Shown one piece after another: positions 1-8,069 of a DNA stretch of 64,000 nucleotides (the first letter of the stretch is position 1; every line of letters begins with the position of its first letter). The position numbers and the translations under genes are program-made. The DNA is from Streptomyces mirabilis (GTDB lineage Bacteria > Actinomycetota > Actinomycetes > Streptomycetales > Streptomycetaceae). The notes under the pieces were generated by a model. That model saw only the letters and a program-made list of their open reading frames with translations. It did no database searches and was not told the DNA's origin. Where the stretch lies: NCBI RefSeq assembly GCF_018310535.1, contig NZ_CP074102.1, forward strand, positions 6,634,001 through 6,698,000, read 5' to 3'.

Positions 1-62
1 GCACTTCGGACACGCTCGCCAGCCCCCGAACCGGAGACTACGCGCCGCTCGGGGACCGGAGA

Positions 63-103
63 GTCACGCGCTGATCGTCGACAGGAGCGTCACGCGCTGA
101 TCG
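63..103. repeat. 15-bp direct repeat at gene 3' end
   Basis: GTCACGCGCTGATCG occurs at 63-77 and again at 89-103, 26 bp apart. The second copy contains the stop codon of the first gene, so the first copy is probably a duplicated gene end. No function is evident. Confidence 0.8.
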
Positions 104-536
104 GACGCGACCAGACGGGTGTCGTACCGGTGACCCGGCACAGGGCCAGATAGAGGGGGATCGGCGGGGTGTACGGCAGGGTGCCGGCCGGCTTGTGGAT
201 GAGGCCGGGGGCGTGCGGGGTGTCCGGTACGACCGCCCCGGCGGCGTAGTGGGCGGGTGCGGGCCAGTCCAGGGTCACATCGGACTCGGAGGGCACGAGC
301 CACCACCAGTGCGCCCCGTCGGCGTACACACAGCCCACCCGGGGCAGCCGGGTCATCAGCAGGGGGCCGAACCGGGCGGGCACCGCGACCGCGTCGCAGC
401 CCAGCGGTACCGTCATGCCCTCGGGCACGGGGAGACGTCGCAGCGCCTTGGACGCCGTCTGCTCGCGCCTCAGGCGGACCAGCGTGTCCAGGCTCAGGAC
501 CTGAGCACCGGGTCCTGTCGCCGACGTACTCCTCAC
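90..536 (-). CDS. Hypothetical partner protein of the WhiJ-like module
   Basis: A 148-residue soluble protein of unknown function. The start is taken at the GTG whose first bases overlap the stop of the upstream ATPase gene (GTGA), a typical sign of translational coupling; a longer upstream frame would only read through that gene's repeat. The protein is rich in Pro, Trp and Leu in its second half (a GAHWWWLVP segment) and shows no membrane helix or signal peptide. In Streptomyces such a small protein often accompanies an anti-sigma-type ATPase and a DUF397/HTH pair, so it probably belongs to that regulatory module; this is inference from context. The last codons lie in one copy of a 15-bp direct repeat. 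Confidence 0.7.
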   Translation of the reverse strand: MRSTSATGPGAQVLSLDTLVRLRREQTASKALRRLPVPEGMTVPLGCDAVAVPARFGPLLMTRLPRVGCVYADGAHWWWLVPSESDVTLDWPAPAHYAAGAVVPDTPHAPGLIHKPAGTLPYTPPIPLYLALCRVTGTTPVWSRPISA

Positions 537-1240
537 AGCCTTCCCCGATCCCGGCTTCGCCCGATCGGGGGGACCCCCATGGTCCGCGTCCCCCAGGAGG
601 TTTCCCTCCTCCAGGACCCTTCCGTCCTCCAGGACCCTTCCGTCCTCCAGGAGTCTTCCGTTCCCCAGGACGCTTCCGTCCCGGTGCCCCGGCCGTCGGC
701 CGGTGGCTTCCTCGCGCCCCATCCGAGGTCGGAGCGGGCCGCTGCGGCACCCGTGGCGTCGGCGGCCGGGGAGCGCGGGAGATCCGCCCAGACCAGCAGC
801 CCCGGCGCGGTGTCCTGGGCGCCCCAGGACCGGCACACGGCCGTGACGAGCAGCAGCCCCCTGCCGTGTTCCTCCTCGGGACGCTGCGGCGAGGGGTGCG
901 GCTCATCAGGAGCGCATCCCTCGTCACGTACGGCTATCCGCACCAGGTCGTCCCCGTCGTGCAGCTCGCACACCACACGCGCGCTCGCGCTGTGCACGAT
1001 GGCGTTGGTGACCAGCTCGGAGACGACGAGGACCGCCGTGTCACAGGTGTCGTCGGACACGTCCCAGCCGGAGAGCCGGGCGCGCGTCAGGTGCCGGGCC
1101 TGAGCCACGGAACCCGGGTGTGCGGCCAGCTCGAAGCGAAACCGGCGCGCGGCGGCGGCGCCAGGGCGCACCCCTGCGGCGGCACGCAGACCGGAGCGGT
1201 CCTCGGCGGCGTCTGTTCCTAAGGGCGCGGACGGAATCAC
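533..1240 (-). CDS. ATP-binding protein, anti-sigma-factor-like histidine-kinase fold (RsbW/HATPase_c type)
   Basis: About 235 residues. The centre has the GHKL ATPase elements of RsbW/SpoIIAB-like proteins: the N-box SELVTNAIVHS, then VRIAVRDEG and a glycine-rich GRGLLLV segment, preceded by a helix AQARHLTRARLSGW. Proteins of this family bind ATP and can sequester sigma factors or interact with anti-anti-sigma factors; the partner here is unknown. The C-terminal tail is unusual: repeats of about six residues of the form SWRTEG, encoded by an 18-bp minisatellite. The start is uncertain: GTG at 1240 or 1249, or TTG at 1276, with a GGGGAG near 1252-1257 that fits none of them perfectly. It overlaps the next gene by GTGA and diverges from the HTH/DUF397 pair. 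Confidence 0.8.
   Translation of the reverse strand: MIPSAPLGTDAAEDRSGLRAAAGVRPGAAAARRFRFELAAHPGSVAQARHLTRARLSGWDVSDDTCDTAVLVVSELVTNAIVHSASARVVCELHDGDDLVRIAVRDEGCAPDEPHPSPQRPEEEHGRGLLLVTAVCRSWGAQDTAPGLLVWADLPRSPAADATGAAAARSDLGWGARKPPADGRGTGTEASWGTEDSWRTEGSWRTEGSWRRETSWGTRTMGVPPIGRSRDRGRL
589..678 (-). repeat. 18-bp minisatellite, five units
   Basis: Five consecutive 18-bp units (589-606, 607-624, 625-642, 643-660, 661-678). Units 2 and 3 are identical; the others differ by a few bases. Since 18 is a multiple of three, the array stays in frame and encodes a six-residue repeat (core SWRTEG) in the tail of the ATP-binding protein. It looks prone to copy-number change between strains. Confidence 0.9.
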
Positions 1241-1265
1241 GCTTGCCACTATCTCCCCGCCGTGA

Positions 1266-1301
1266 ACACTTGGCAAGTGTCACTCTGAAAATTGCAGAGT
1301 G
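1266..1301. promoter_or_regulatory. Two abutting palindromes, candidate operator of the divergent WhiJ-like module
   Basis: Palindrome 1 (1266-1280) is ACACTTG-G-CAAGTGT; palindrome 2 (1281-1301) is CACTCTG, a 7-base spacer, CAGAGTG. Both are perfect in their arms and touch without a gap. A second copy of the motif GTGT(C/G)ACTCTGA lies at 1304-1314. They sit 26-60 bp upstream of the minus-strand ATPase gene, where a repressor or activator would bind. The HTH protein encoded divergently is the obvious candidate ligand, but this is inference. Confidence 0.6.
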
Positions 1302-1456
1302 CCGTGTGACTCTGAGAAAGGCCGTGGCACACTGCTGGCAACAGCACGCCGAGCGGCGCCAGTTGGGATCGTCGAAGAAGTCGAAGAAGACTAAGAGGAC
1401 GAACAGGACCCCGAACGGCGCCGTCCGGTCTGCCATGACGCAGTACCTGTTCAGAA

Positions 1457-1508
1457 CCGTTCAGAACGGTGTCCGACCGTTCACGACGGCATCCGACCGT
1501 CGCGACGG
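1457..1508 (+). repeat. Three 20-bp iterons upstream of the HTH regulator gene
   Basis: Palindromic cores start exactly 20 bp apart at 1457 (CCGTTCAGAACGG), 1477 (CCGTTCACGACGG) and 1497 (CCGTCGCGACGG); cores 1 and 3 are perfect palindromes, and the first two are followed by a (T/A)TCCGA-like link. The array ends 19 bp before the Shine-Dalgarno sequence GGAGG (1528-1532) of the HTH gene. Regular two-helical-turn spacing suggests cooperative binding of a dimeric protein, most simply autoregulation. Confidence 0.7.
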
Positions 1509-1538
1509 CGTCTGTTCGGGACTCAGTGGAGGTGGGAC

Positions 1539-2399
1539 GTGAGCGAACCGCGGTCCGCGCCGACGGTCGGCCAGGTCGTCCTCGGCCGGCGCCTGCTGGA
1601 CCTACGGGAACGCGTGGGTCTCAAACGTGAGGAGGCGGCGCGCATCCTGCGTGTCGCGCCCGCCACGGTCCGCCGGATGGAGATGGCCGAAGTCGCCCTC
1701 AAAATCCCGTACCTCCAGCTCCTGCTGAAGTCGTACGGGGTGTCGGACGAGGAGGCCGAGGCCTTCGTCCAACTGGCCGAGGAGGCCAACCGGCCCGGCT
1801 GGTGGCAGCGCTTCCACGACATCCTGCCGGGCTGGTTCTCGATGTACGTCAGCCTGGAGGGCGCCGCCACCCTCATCCGTTCGTACGAACCCCACTTCGT
1901 GCCCGGAATCCTGCAGACCGAGGAGTACGCCCGTGGCGTCCTGAAGTCGGGCGCCATCGGCCAGACCAGACCCGAGGACATCGAGCGCCATGTGGCGCTG
2001 CGCATGCAACGCCAGAATCTGCTCACTCGTGAAGGCGCACCCCGGATCTGGGCCGTGATGGACGAGACGGCCCTGCGCCGCCCCGTCGGCGGTCCCGAGG
2101 TGATGCGCGCCCAGATCGACAAGCTGATCGAGGCCACGAAGCTGCCCAACGTGACGCTCCAGGTCGTCCCGTTCTCCACGGGGCCGCACCCCGGCACGTA
2201 CGGGCCCTTCGTGCTGTTTCGCTTTGCCATGCCGGAGCTCCCGGACATGGTCTACAGCGAGTACCTGACCGGCGCCGTCTATCTGGACGAGCGTTCCGAG
2301 GTGGCGACCCACCTCGAGGTCATGGACCGCATGGCGGCTCAGGCCGCCACGGCACATCGCACGAAGGAGATCCTCCGGGATTTCCGCAAGGAGCTGTGA
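1539..2399 (+). CDS. WhiJ-like / Scr1-family HTH transcriptional regulator (DUF5753)
   Basis: 286 residues. The N-terminus (about residues 10-70) is an XRE-type helix-turn-helix (LGRRLLDLRERVGLKREEAA, then ATVRRME). The rest is the DUF5753 region with its usual marks: an RSYEPHFVPGILQTEEYARG segment at about residue 110, then IWAVMDETALRR and VPFSTGPHPG. Family members (WhiJ and paralogues in S. coelicolor) control development and usually pair with a small DUF397 protein. The GTG start has a strong Shine-Dalgarno sequence (GGAGGTGGG, 1528-1536). The gene is followed without a spacer by the DUF397 gene and diverges from an anti-sigma-type ATPase gene, the arrangement typical of whiJ/abaA-like loci. 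The iterons just upstream suggest autoregulation. Confidence 0.9.
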   Translation: MSEPRSAPTVGQVVLGRRLLDLRERVGLKREEAARILRVAPATVRRMEMAEVALKIPYLQLLLKSYGVSDEEAEAFVQLAEEANRPGWWQRFHDILPGWFSMYVSLEGAATLIRSYEPHFVPGILQTEEYARGVLKSGAIGQTRPEDIERHVALRMQRQNLLTREGAPRIWAVMDETALRRPVGGPEVMRAQIDKLIEATKLPNVTLQVVPFSTGPHPGTYGPFVLFRFAMPELPDMVYSEYLTGAVYLDERSEVATHLEVMDRMAAQAATAHRTKEILRDFRKEL

Positions 2400-2678
2400 A
2401 TGGACAACATCAAGCAGCGGATACGCAATGAGCGGATCCGCGACGAGCGGATCTACAACGGGATGCCCGCCCGTGAACTGGGCAGCGAGGGCTGGCACAA
2501 GCCGTGGAGCGGCGGCAACGGCGGCAACTGCCTGGAGGCGATGAAGCTCGCGGACGGGCGTATCGCCGTCCGCCAGTCGGCGGATCCGGACGGGCCCGCG
2601 CTCATCTACACACCCGGTGAGATGACCGCGTTCATCCAAGGCGCCAAGGAGGGGGTGGCGGACTTCCTTCTTTCCTGA
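2400..2678 (+). CDS. DUF397 small acidic partner protein
   Basis: 92 residues with the DUF397 core: IYNGMPARELGSEGW, WSGGNGGNCLEAM, IAVRQSADPDGPALIYTP and a helix ending GVADFLLS. Its ATG follows the stop codon of the HTH gene directly (TGAATG), so the two are co-translated. In WhiJ-type systems the small protein is thought to bind the HTH partner and relieve repression; here that role is inferred from the pairing. The first 20 residues (NIKQRIRNERIRDERI) are an arginine-rich, internally repeated extension not needed for the domain; GTG or ATG codons inside it could be alternative starts. Confidence 0.85.
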   Translation: MDNIKQRIRNERIRDERIYNGMPARELGSEGWHKPWSGGNGGNCLEAMKLADGRIAVRQSADPDGPALIYTPGEMTAFIQGAKEGVADFLLS

Positions 2679-2687
2679 ACTCTCTTG

Positions 2688-2717
2688 AAATTGGTGCTGA
2701 ATAAATTGGTGCTGAAT
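2688..2717 (+). repeat. Perfect 15-bp tandem duplication in AT-rich spacer
   Basis: AAATTGGTGCTGAAT is present twice head-to-tail (2688-2702 and 2703-2717), followed by TGATTAATTG. The stretch 2680-2800 is far richer in A+T than anything around it. It lies between the DUF397 stop and the end of the convergent MocR gene; no gene or clear terminator is seen. Confidence 0.85.
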
Positions 2718-2762
2718 TGATTAATTGCAGCGGTAGAAGACCGAGACCGTAGGGCCACGACA

Positions 2763-2807
2763 ACAAACGCTTTACGCAACAACCGATTTGCGCGACAAAC
2801 GCTTTAC
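2763..2807 (+). repeat. 13-bp direct repeat ACAAACGCTTTAC
   Basis: Copies at 2763-2775 and 2795-2807, 32 bp apart, in the same AT-rich spacer. It could be a protein-binding site or debris of an old insertion; nothing decides between these. Confidence 0.75.
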
Positions 2808-2834
2808 CTGGCGGGGCGTCGGCCAAGAGGGTGT

Positions 2835-4247
2835 CTAAGGACCCGGCGGCAGCGCCCCGCACAACGCCTCCAACGCCGCCCCGTACGCATGCTCCGAGGG
2901 CGTCGCGTAACCCACCACCAGCCCGTCCGGCGCGGACATCGTCGCCTCCGGATGCCGGAACCCGGCGAGCCCGTCGAGCGCGACACCCTGCCAGGTCGCG
3001 GCCTTGACGGCCGACCGCTCGGTGCCGGGCGGCAGCCGCAGCACCGCGTGCAGCCCGGCCGCGATCCCCGTCACCTCGATGTGCGGCGCCCGCTCCACGA
3101 GGGCCGCGACGAGCCGGTCACGCCGCCCGCGGTACCGCTGCCGCATCCGGCGGACATGACGGTCGTACGACCCGGAGGCGAGGAAGTCCGCGAGCGTCAG
3201 CTGCTCCAGGACGCTCGCCCACGCCTCCCGTTCGCCTTTGACGGCGAGGACGGCGTCGACGTACCGCCGCGGCAGGACCATCCAGCCGAGCCGCAGCGCG
3301 GGCGACAGACTCTTGCTCACCGAGCCGATGTGGATGACCCGCTCGGGGTCCAGTCCCTGCACGGCGCCGACGGGCTTGCGGTCGTAGCGGAACTCGCCGT
3401 CGTAGTCGTCCTCCAGAATCACGCCGCCACGCGCGCGTGCCCAGTCGACGGCGGCGGCCCGCCGCTCCGGGTGCAGCGGGCCACCGGTCGGGAACTGGTG
3501 CGCGGGCGTGAGAAGGACCGCCCGCTCCCGGCCCAACTCGCCCACCTGGGCGCCGTCCTCGTCCAGCGGCAGCGGCACGGTCCGGACCGACGCGGCGGCC
3601 AGCAGCTCGCGGTGGAAGCCGAGGCCGTACGACTCGACCGCCAGCGGTCCGCGCAACACGCCCGGGAAGAGCAGCCGCAGGGCGTGCGCGAAGCCCGAAC
3701 AGATCACGATCCGTCCCGGCTCGGTGCGCACGCCACGCGCGCGTGCCAGGTACTCGGCGAGGGCCTCGCGCAGTTCGACGCGGCCCGCGGGATCGCCGGG
3801 CCCGAAGGCCGAGTTGGGCGCCTGCTGGAGCGTCCGACGGTACGAGGCGAGCCATGCGGCGCGCGGGAACGACGAGGCGTCAGGTGTCCCCTGCCGCAGA
3901 TCGTGTCGGGGCCCACGCGCGCGTGGAGGTGCCTTTTTCGGCACGCGCTCCGGGGCACCCAGTGGTGCGGCGCGCTCGGCAACGCGGGTGCCCGAGCCCT
4001 GCCGGGCGGTCAGCCAGCCCTCGGCGACGAGTTCGGCGTACGCATCGGCGACCGTGTTGCGAGCCACGCCCAGGTCGGCGGCGAGCGAGCGATACGGCGG
4101 CAGCCGAGTGCCCGGGGCGAGCCTGCCACCGCGTACGGCCTCGCGCAGCGCCCGGATCAGCGCGGCCCGCCGGCCGCCCGGCCCGGACAGCTCCAGATGC
4201 AGGTCGGCGCCGATCCGCTCCGCAGAATTGACCCATGATTCCGCCAT
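2835..4247 (-). CDS. MocR-type regulator: GntR winged helix fused to a PLP-dependent aminotransferase domain
   Basis: 470 residues. Residues 20-85 form a GntR-type winged helix (LPPYRSLAADLGVARNTVAD, then EGWLTARQGSGT); residues 115-465 are a fold-type I aminotransferase domain with the PLP lysine in SVSKSLSPALRLGW (about residue 312) and EDDYDGEFRYD ahead of it. MocR proteins such as PdxR and GabR sense PLP or amino-acid adducts and activate a divergent gene. Here the divergent gene encodes an AhpD-like protein, starting about 40 bp away. On the minus strand TAGGGT lies 9 bases before the ATG and no Shine-Dalgarno sequence is visible, suggesting a near-leaderless transcript. The effector is unknown; PLP-related regulation is a family expectation only. 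Confidence 0.9.
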   Translation of the reverse strand: MAESWVNSAERIGADLHLELSGPGGRRAALIRALREAVRGGRLAPGTRLPPYRSLAADLGVARNTVADAYAELVAEGWLTARQGSGTRVAERAAPLGAPERVPKKAPPRARGPRHDLRQGTPDASSFPRAAWLASYRRTLQQAPNSAFGPGDPAGRVELREALAEYLARARGVRTEPGRIVICSGFAHALRLLFPGVLRGPLAVESYGLGFHRELLAAASVRTVPLPLDEDGAQVGELGRERAVLLTPAHQFPTGGPLHPERRAAAVDWARARGGVILEDDYDGEFRYDRKPVGAVQGLDPERVIHIGSVSKSLSPALRLGWMVLPRRYVDAVLAVKGEREAWASVLEQLTLADFLASGSYDRHVRRMRQRYRGRRDRLVAALVERAPHIEVTGIAAGLHAVLRLPPGTERSAVKAATWQGVALDGLAGFRHPEATMSAPDGLVVGYATPSEHAYGAALEALCGALPPGP

Positions 4248-4288
4248 GGAAATGCACCCTACAGCCGGTCTTTCCGGCCCGTAGATTC

Positions 4289-4834
4289 ATGGTCATGACG
4301 ACGAACACGAACGCGAACGCGACGAACACGAACACGAACACGAACGCGAACGCGACGAACATGATCAACGCGACGACCGCCGTCCCCGCTCGCCTCGACT
4401 TCGCGAAGTCCGCCCCGAAGGTCTTCCGCGCCCTCGTCGGATTCGACGCGGCGGCCCGCGACGGGCTCGACCCCGCCCTCGTCGAACTGATCCAGATCCG
4501 CGCCTCCCACCTCAACCACTGCGCGTACTGCCTCCACATGCACACCAACGACGCCCGCAAGGCCGGCGAGAGCGAAGACCGGCTGCACATGGTCCCGGTG
4601 TGGCGCGAGGCCCGGCACTTCTTCACCGAGAGGGAGCGCGCGGCCCTCGCCCTGACGGAGGCGGTCACGCGCGTCGCCGACGCGGGTGTGCCCGACGACG
4701 TCTACGCGGAGGCCGCCGCCCACTTCGACGACCAGGAGCTGGCTCAGGTCCTGGCTCTCATCCTCACGATCAACACCTGGAACCGGGTCGCGCTGTCCAC
4801 GGCGAAGGTGGCGGGCACGGACGAACGCCGCTGA
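4289..4834 (+). CDS. Carboxymuconolactone decarboxylase / AhpD-like protein
   Basis: About 181 residues. The AhpD core is clear: ELIQIRASHLNHCAYCLHMH contains the redox CxxC pair followed by His, as in alkylhydroperoxidase D proteins that reduce peroxides or act as disulfide reductants. An all-helical remainder (ALALTEAVTRVAD, LILTINTWNR) fits the family. Start at ATG 4289 or 4295; TAGATT at 4282-4287 could be the -10 of a leaderless message starting at 4295. The first 28 residues after the start are a low-complexity Asn-Thr/Asn-Ala run encoded by a 6-bp repeat. It is divergent from the MocR regulator, its likely controller. Confidence 0.85.
   Translation: MVMTTNTNANATNTNTNTNANATNMINATTAVPARLDFAKSAPKVFRALVGFDAAARDGLDPALVELIQIRASHLNHCAYCLHMHTNDARKAGESEDRLHMVPVWREARHFFTERERAALALTEAVTRVADAGVPDDVYAEAAAHFDDQELAQVLALILTINTWNRVALSTAKVAGTDERR
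4302..4356 (+). repeat. Hexanucleotide repeat (CGAACA / CGAACG) in the AhpD-like N-terminus
   Basis: A run of (A/G)CGAAC hexamers interrupted by GCGACG, itself organised as two longer near-identical blocks. It encodes alternating Asn-Thr and Asn-Ala dipeptides. All units are multiples of three, so expansion changes tail length without a frameshift. Confidence 0.85.
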
Positions 4835-4883
4835 CCCGCCCGGCTTCGCAGGCCCGGAGCCGTCCGTACCGACCGGCGTAGCC

Positions 4884-6371
<1,488 letters not shown>

Positions 6372-6528
6372 GGCCGTCTCCCTCACGTACGCGTACCGGT
6401 ACGGGGCCGCGCGACCATCGAACGCCTTCGGCCCACGGCCCTGGGCGGCACTCCTTTCCCGCCACGATACGTCGCCTTCACGTACCCTGCCGCTCAGCTG
6501 CGGGCCCCGGTCGTGGCCGGTGGCGGCC

Positions 6529-7008
6529 TCAGGTGAGGGCCAGCGTGTACGAGACCGCCGCGGCGGCCGACGCGACCGCGCGGACGTGGTTCCACAGCGT
6601 CCACTCGCGCACGTACGAACGCCAGTACACGGCCGCCTCCGGCGTACCCGGGTCCATCCTCAGCAGCGCGTCGTTGCGCGGGACGTTGGCGACGACCGTC
6701 ACCCCGAACGTCCCGAACAGATACAGCGCGCTGCCCAGCAACAGCTCCACCGTCCCCTCGTCGGGCAGCAGCACGAAGGTGACCACGGCGAGCACGGCAC
6801 ACAGCCCCGCCGACCCGACGAACACGAGCATGAACGCCGGGCGCACCGCGGCCACGTTGATCGCGTTCATCGCCGCCACGCCCTGCGCGGGCGGCAACTC
6901 GGCGAGCCCCCGCATCACGAACGTCGAGAACCCGCAGAACACCCCGGCCACCAGCCCGCAGCCGAGCACCCCCAGCACGGTCAGCACGAAATACGGTCCA
7001 TCGATCAT
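6529..7008 (-). CDS. DUF1772 membrane protein
   Basis: 159 residues with four predicted transmembrane helices (starting YFVLTVLGVLGCGLVAGVF, AFMLVFVGSAGLCAVLAVV, LLLGSALYLFGTFGVTVV and a C-terminal VASAAAAVSYTLALT). The conserved NVPRND motif after helix 3 and WNHVRAV before helix 4 match the DUF1772/anthrone-oxygenase-like family. ATG at 7008 is preceded by GGGGGAG. Some relatives modify aromatic polyketides, but there is no biosynthetic gene near, so the substrate is unknown. Confidence 0.85.
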   Translation of the reverse strand: MIDGPYFVLTVLGVLGCGLVAGVFCGFSTFVMRGLAELPPAQGVAAMNAINVAAVRPAFMLVFVGSAGLCAVLAVVTFVLLPDEGTVELLLGSALYLFGTFGVTVVANVPRNDALLRMDPGTPEAAVYWRSYVREWTLWNHVRAVASAAAAVSYTLALT

Positions 7009-7168
7009 GACAACTCCCCCGTCGCTCCCCGAAGCCCAAGATCCTGCACGGCGCCCACCGTCACCACAAGTGAAATCCCACACCGCCACAGTGACCATGG
7101 CCGAGGGGCGCGGAGGCATGCGCGAGCGTCCGGAACCGGGTGGCACGCCCTCGCCGGGTGGCACGCCG

Positions 7169-7864
7169 TCACGCGCGTGCCGCGAGCTCGTCGTGCCACC
7201 CCTGGAGCCGCGCCTCCACCGCGGCCGCGATCCGACGGCGCGCCTCGTGCCGCGGCACGCCACTCATCAGCAACTGGTCGTACGGAGTGTCCGTGTGCCG
7301 TACGGCGGCACGGACCGCAGCCGTCACCGCGGCCTCGGACAGCGCACGGCCCGCGGCGCTGCGCCCCACCCGGCCGCTCCCGCGCACCGAGGCGTGCGCG
7401 GCGATCGCCCGCGCCCGGTCGGCAGGACAGCCGGGGAAAAGCCCGCGTATCTCCCGCGCGAACGCCTCCGTGAACCGCAGATCCTCCGCCTCCCGCCGTC
7501 GCGCGTCCCGTGCCCGCCGCCGCCTTCGCACCTCCGCGTCCGCCAGGCACCGCTCCTCGGCCCGGGCGAGCGCCGCCTCCTCGACGAGGACGCCCTGCCG
7601 CTCGTAGCGGCTCCGCCGCCGGTTGAAGCGCACCACCACCGCCGACAGCGCGCTGCCCTCCCGCGACCGGCGCGTCAGCGCCGTGTCGCCCCGCGGCAGG
7701 AACACCAGGTGCCCCAGGTCCGCGCAGTCCAGACAGCGTGGCTCCCCCTCCTCCAGCACCAGCAGCGCCAACGGCCCGCTCCGGCACTCGGCACAGAGCC
7801 GCTTCTTGAGCGGCTGGATGACGAGAAGTCCGCCAGGGGGCGGGGGAGTTGCGATCGGTGCCAT
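7169..7864 (-). CDS. DUF2293 domain protein
   Basis: 231 residues. An N-terminal CAEC...CLDC pair (about residues 23-45) suggests a small zinc ribbon; a long, very arginine-rich helix follows (about residues 85-130), then the DUF2293 region with VRHTDTPYDQLLMSG and ARRRIAAAVEARL. Function is unknown. The start at MAPIATPP (7864) is preceded by GGGGGAA; the longer frame to 7975 runs into a C-rich, G-quadruplex-prone leader and is unlikely to be coding. The basic nature suggests nucleic-acid binding, but this is only inference. Confidence 0.82.
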   Translation of the reverse strand: MAPIATPPPPGGLLVIQPLKKRLCAECRSGPLALLVLEEGEPRCLDCADLGHLVFLPRGDTALTRRSREGSALSAVVVRFNRRRSRYERQGVLVEEAALARAEERCLADAEVRRRRRARDARRREAEDLRFTEAFAREIRGLFPGCPADRARAIAAHASVRGSGRVGRSAAGRALSEAAVTAAVRAAVRHTDTPYDQLLMSGVPRHEARRRIAAAVEARLQGWHDELAARA

Positions 7865-7953
7865 AGGTCGTTCATTCCCCCGTCGGGGGCGGCTCCCTAC
7901 GCGATGCCGCCGCCTTCTCGACACCGCCTCCTCCTCGACCCCTGCCCCCTGGG

Positions 7954-8011
7954 GCCCGCCCCCCGCCCCCCTCACCCCCCACCCTCTTCTCGCCCCGCCC
8001 CCCGCCTCCCT
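7954..8011 (-). promoter_or_regulatory. G-rich tract (G-quadruplex candidate) in the DUF2293 leader
   Basis: The plus strand has successive runs of three to six C; the minus strand, which is the sense strand of the DUF2293 leader, therefore has at least six G-runs separated by one to several bases. This satisfies the usual G4 pattern many times over. Effect on transcription or translation is not known. Confidence 0.6.
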
Positions 8012-8069
8012 GGCCCTCGCCGCTCGCCGCGCCCACGAGAGCGACTCGTGATCGCGGCATCATGGGCCT

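Noticed and set aside
589..678. The 18-bp array as a CRISPR
   Set aside because: Units are adjacent without unique spacers and far too short; it is a coding minisatellite.
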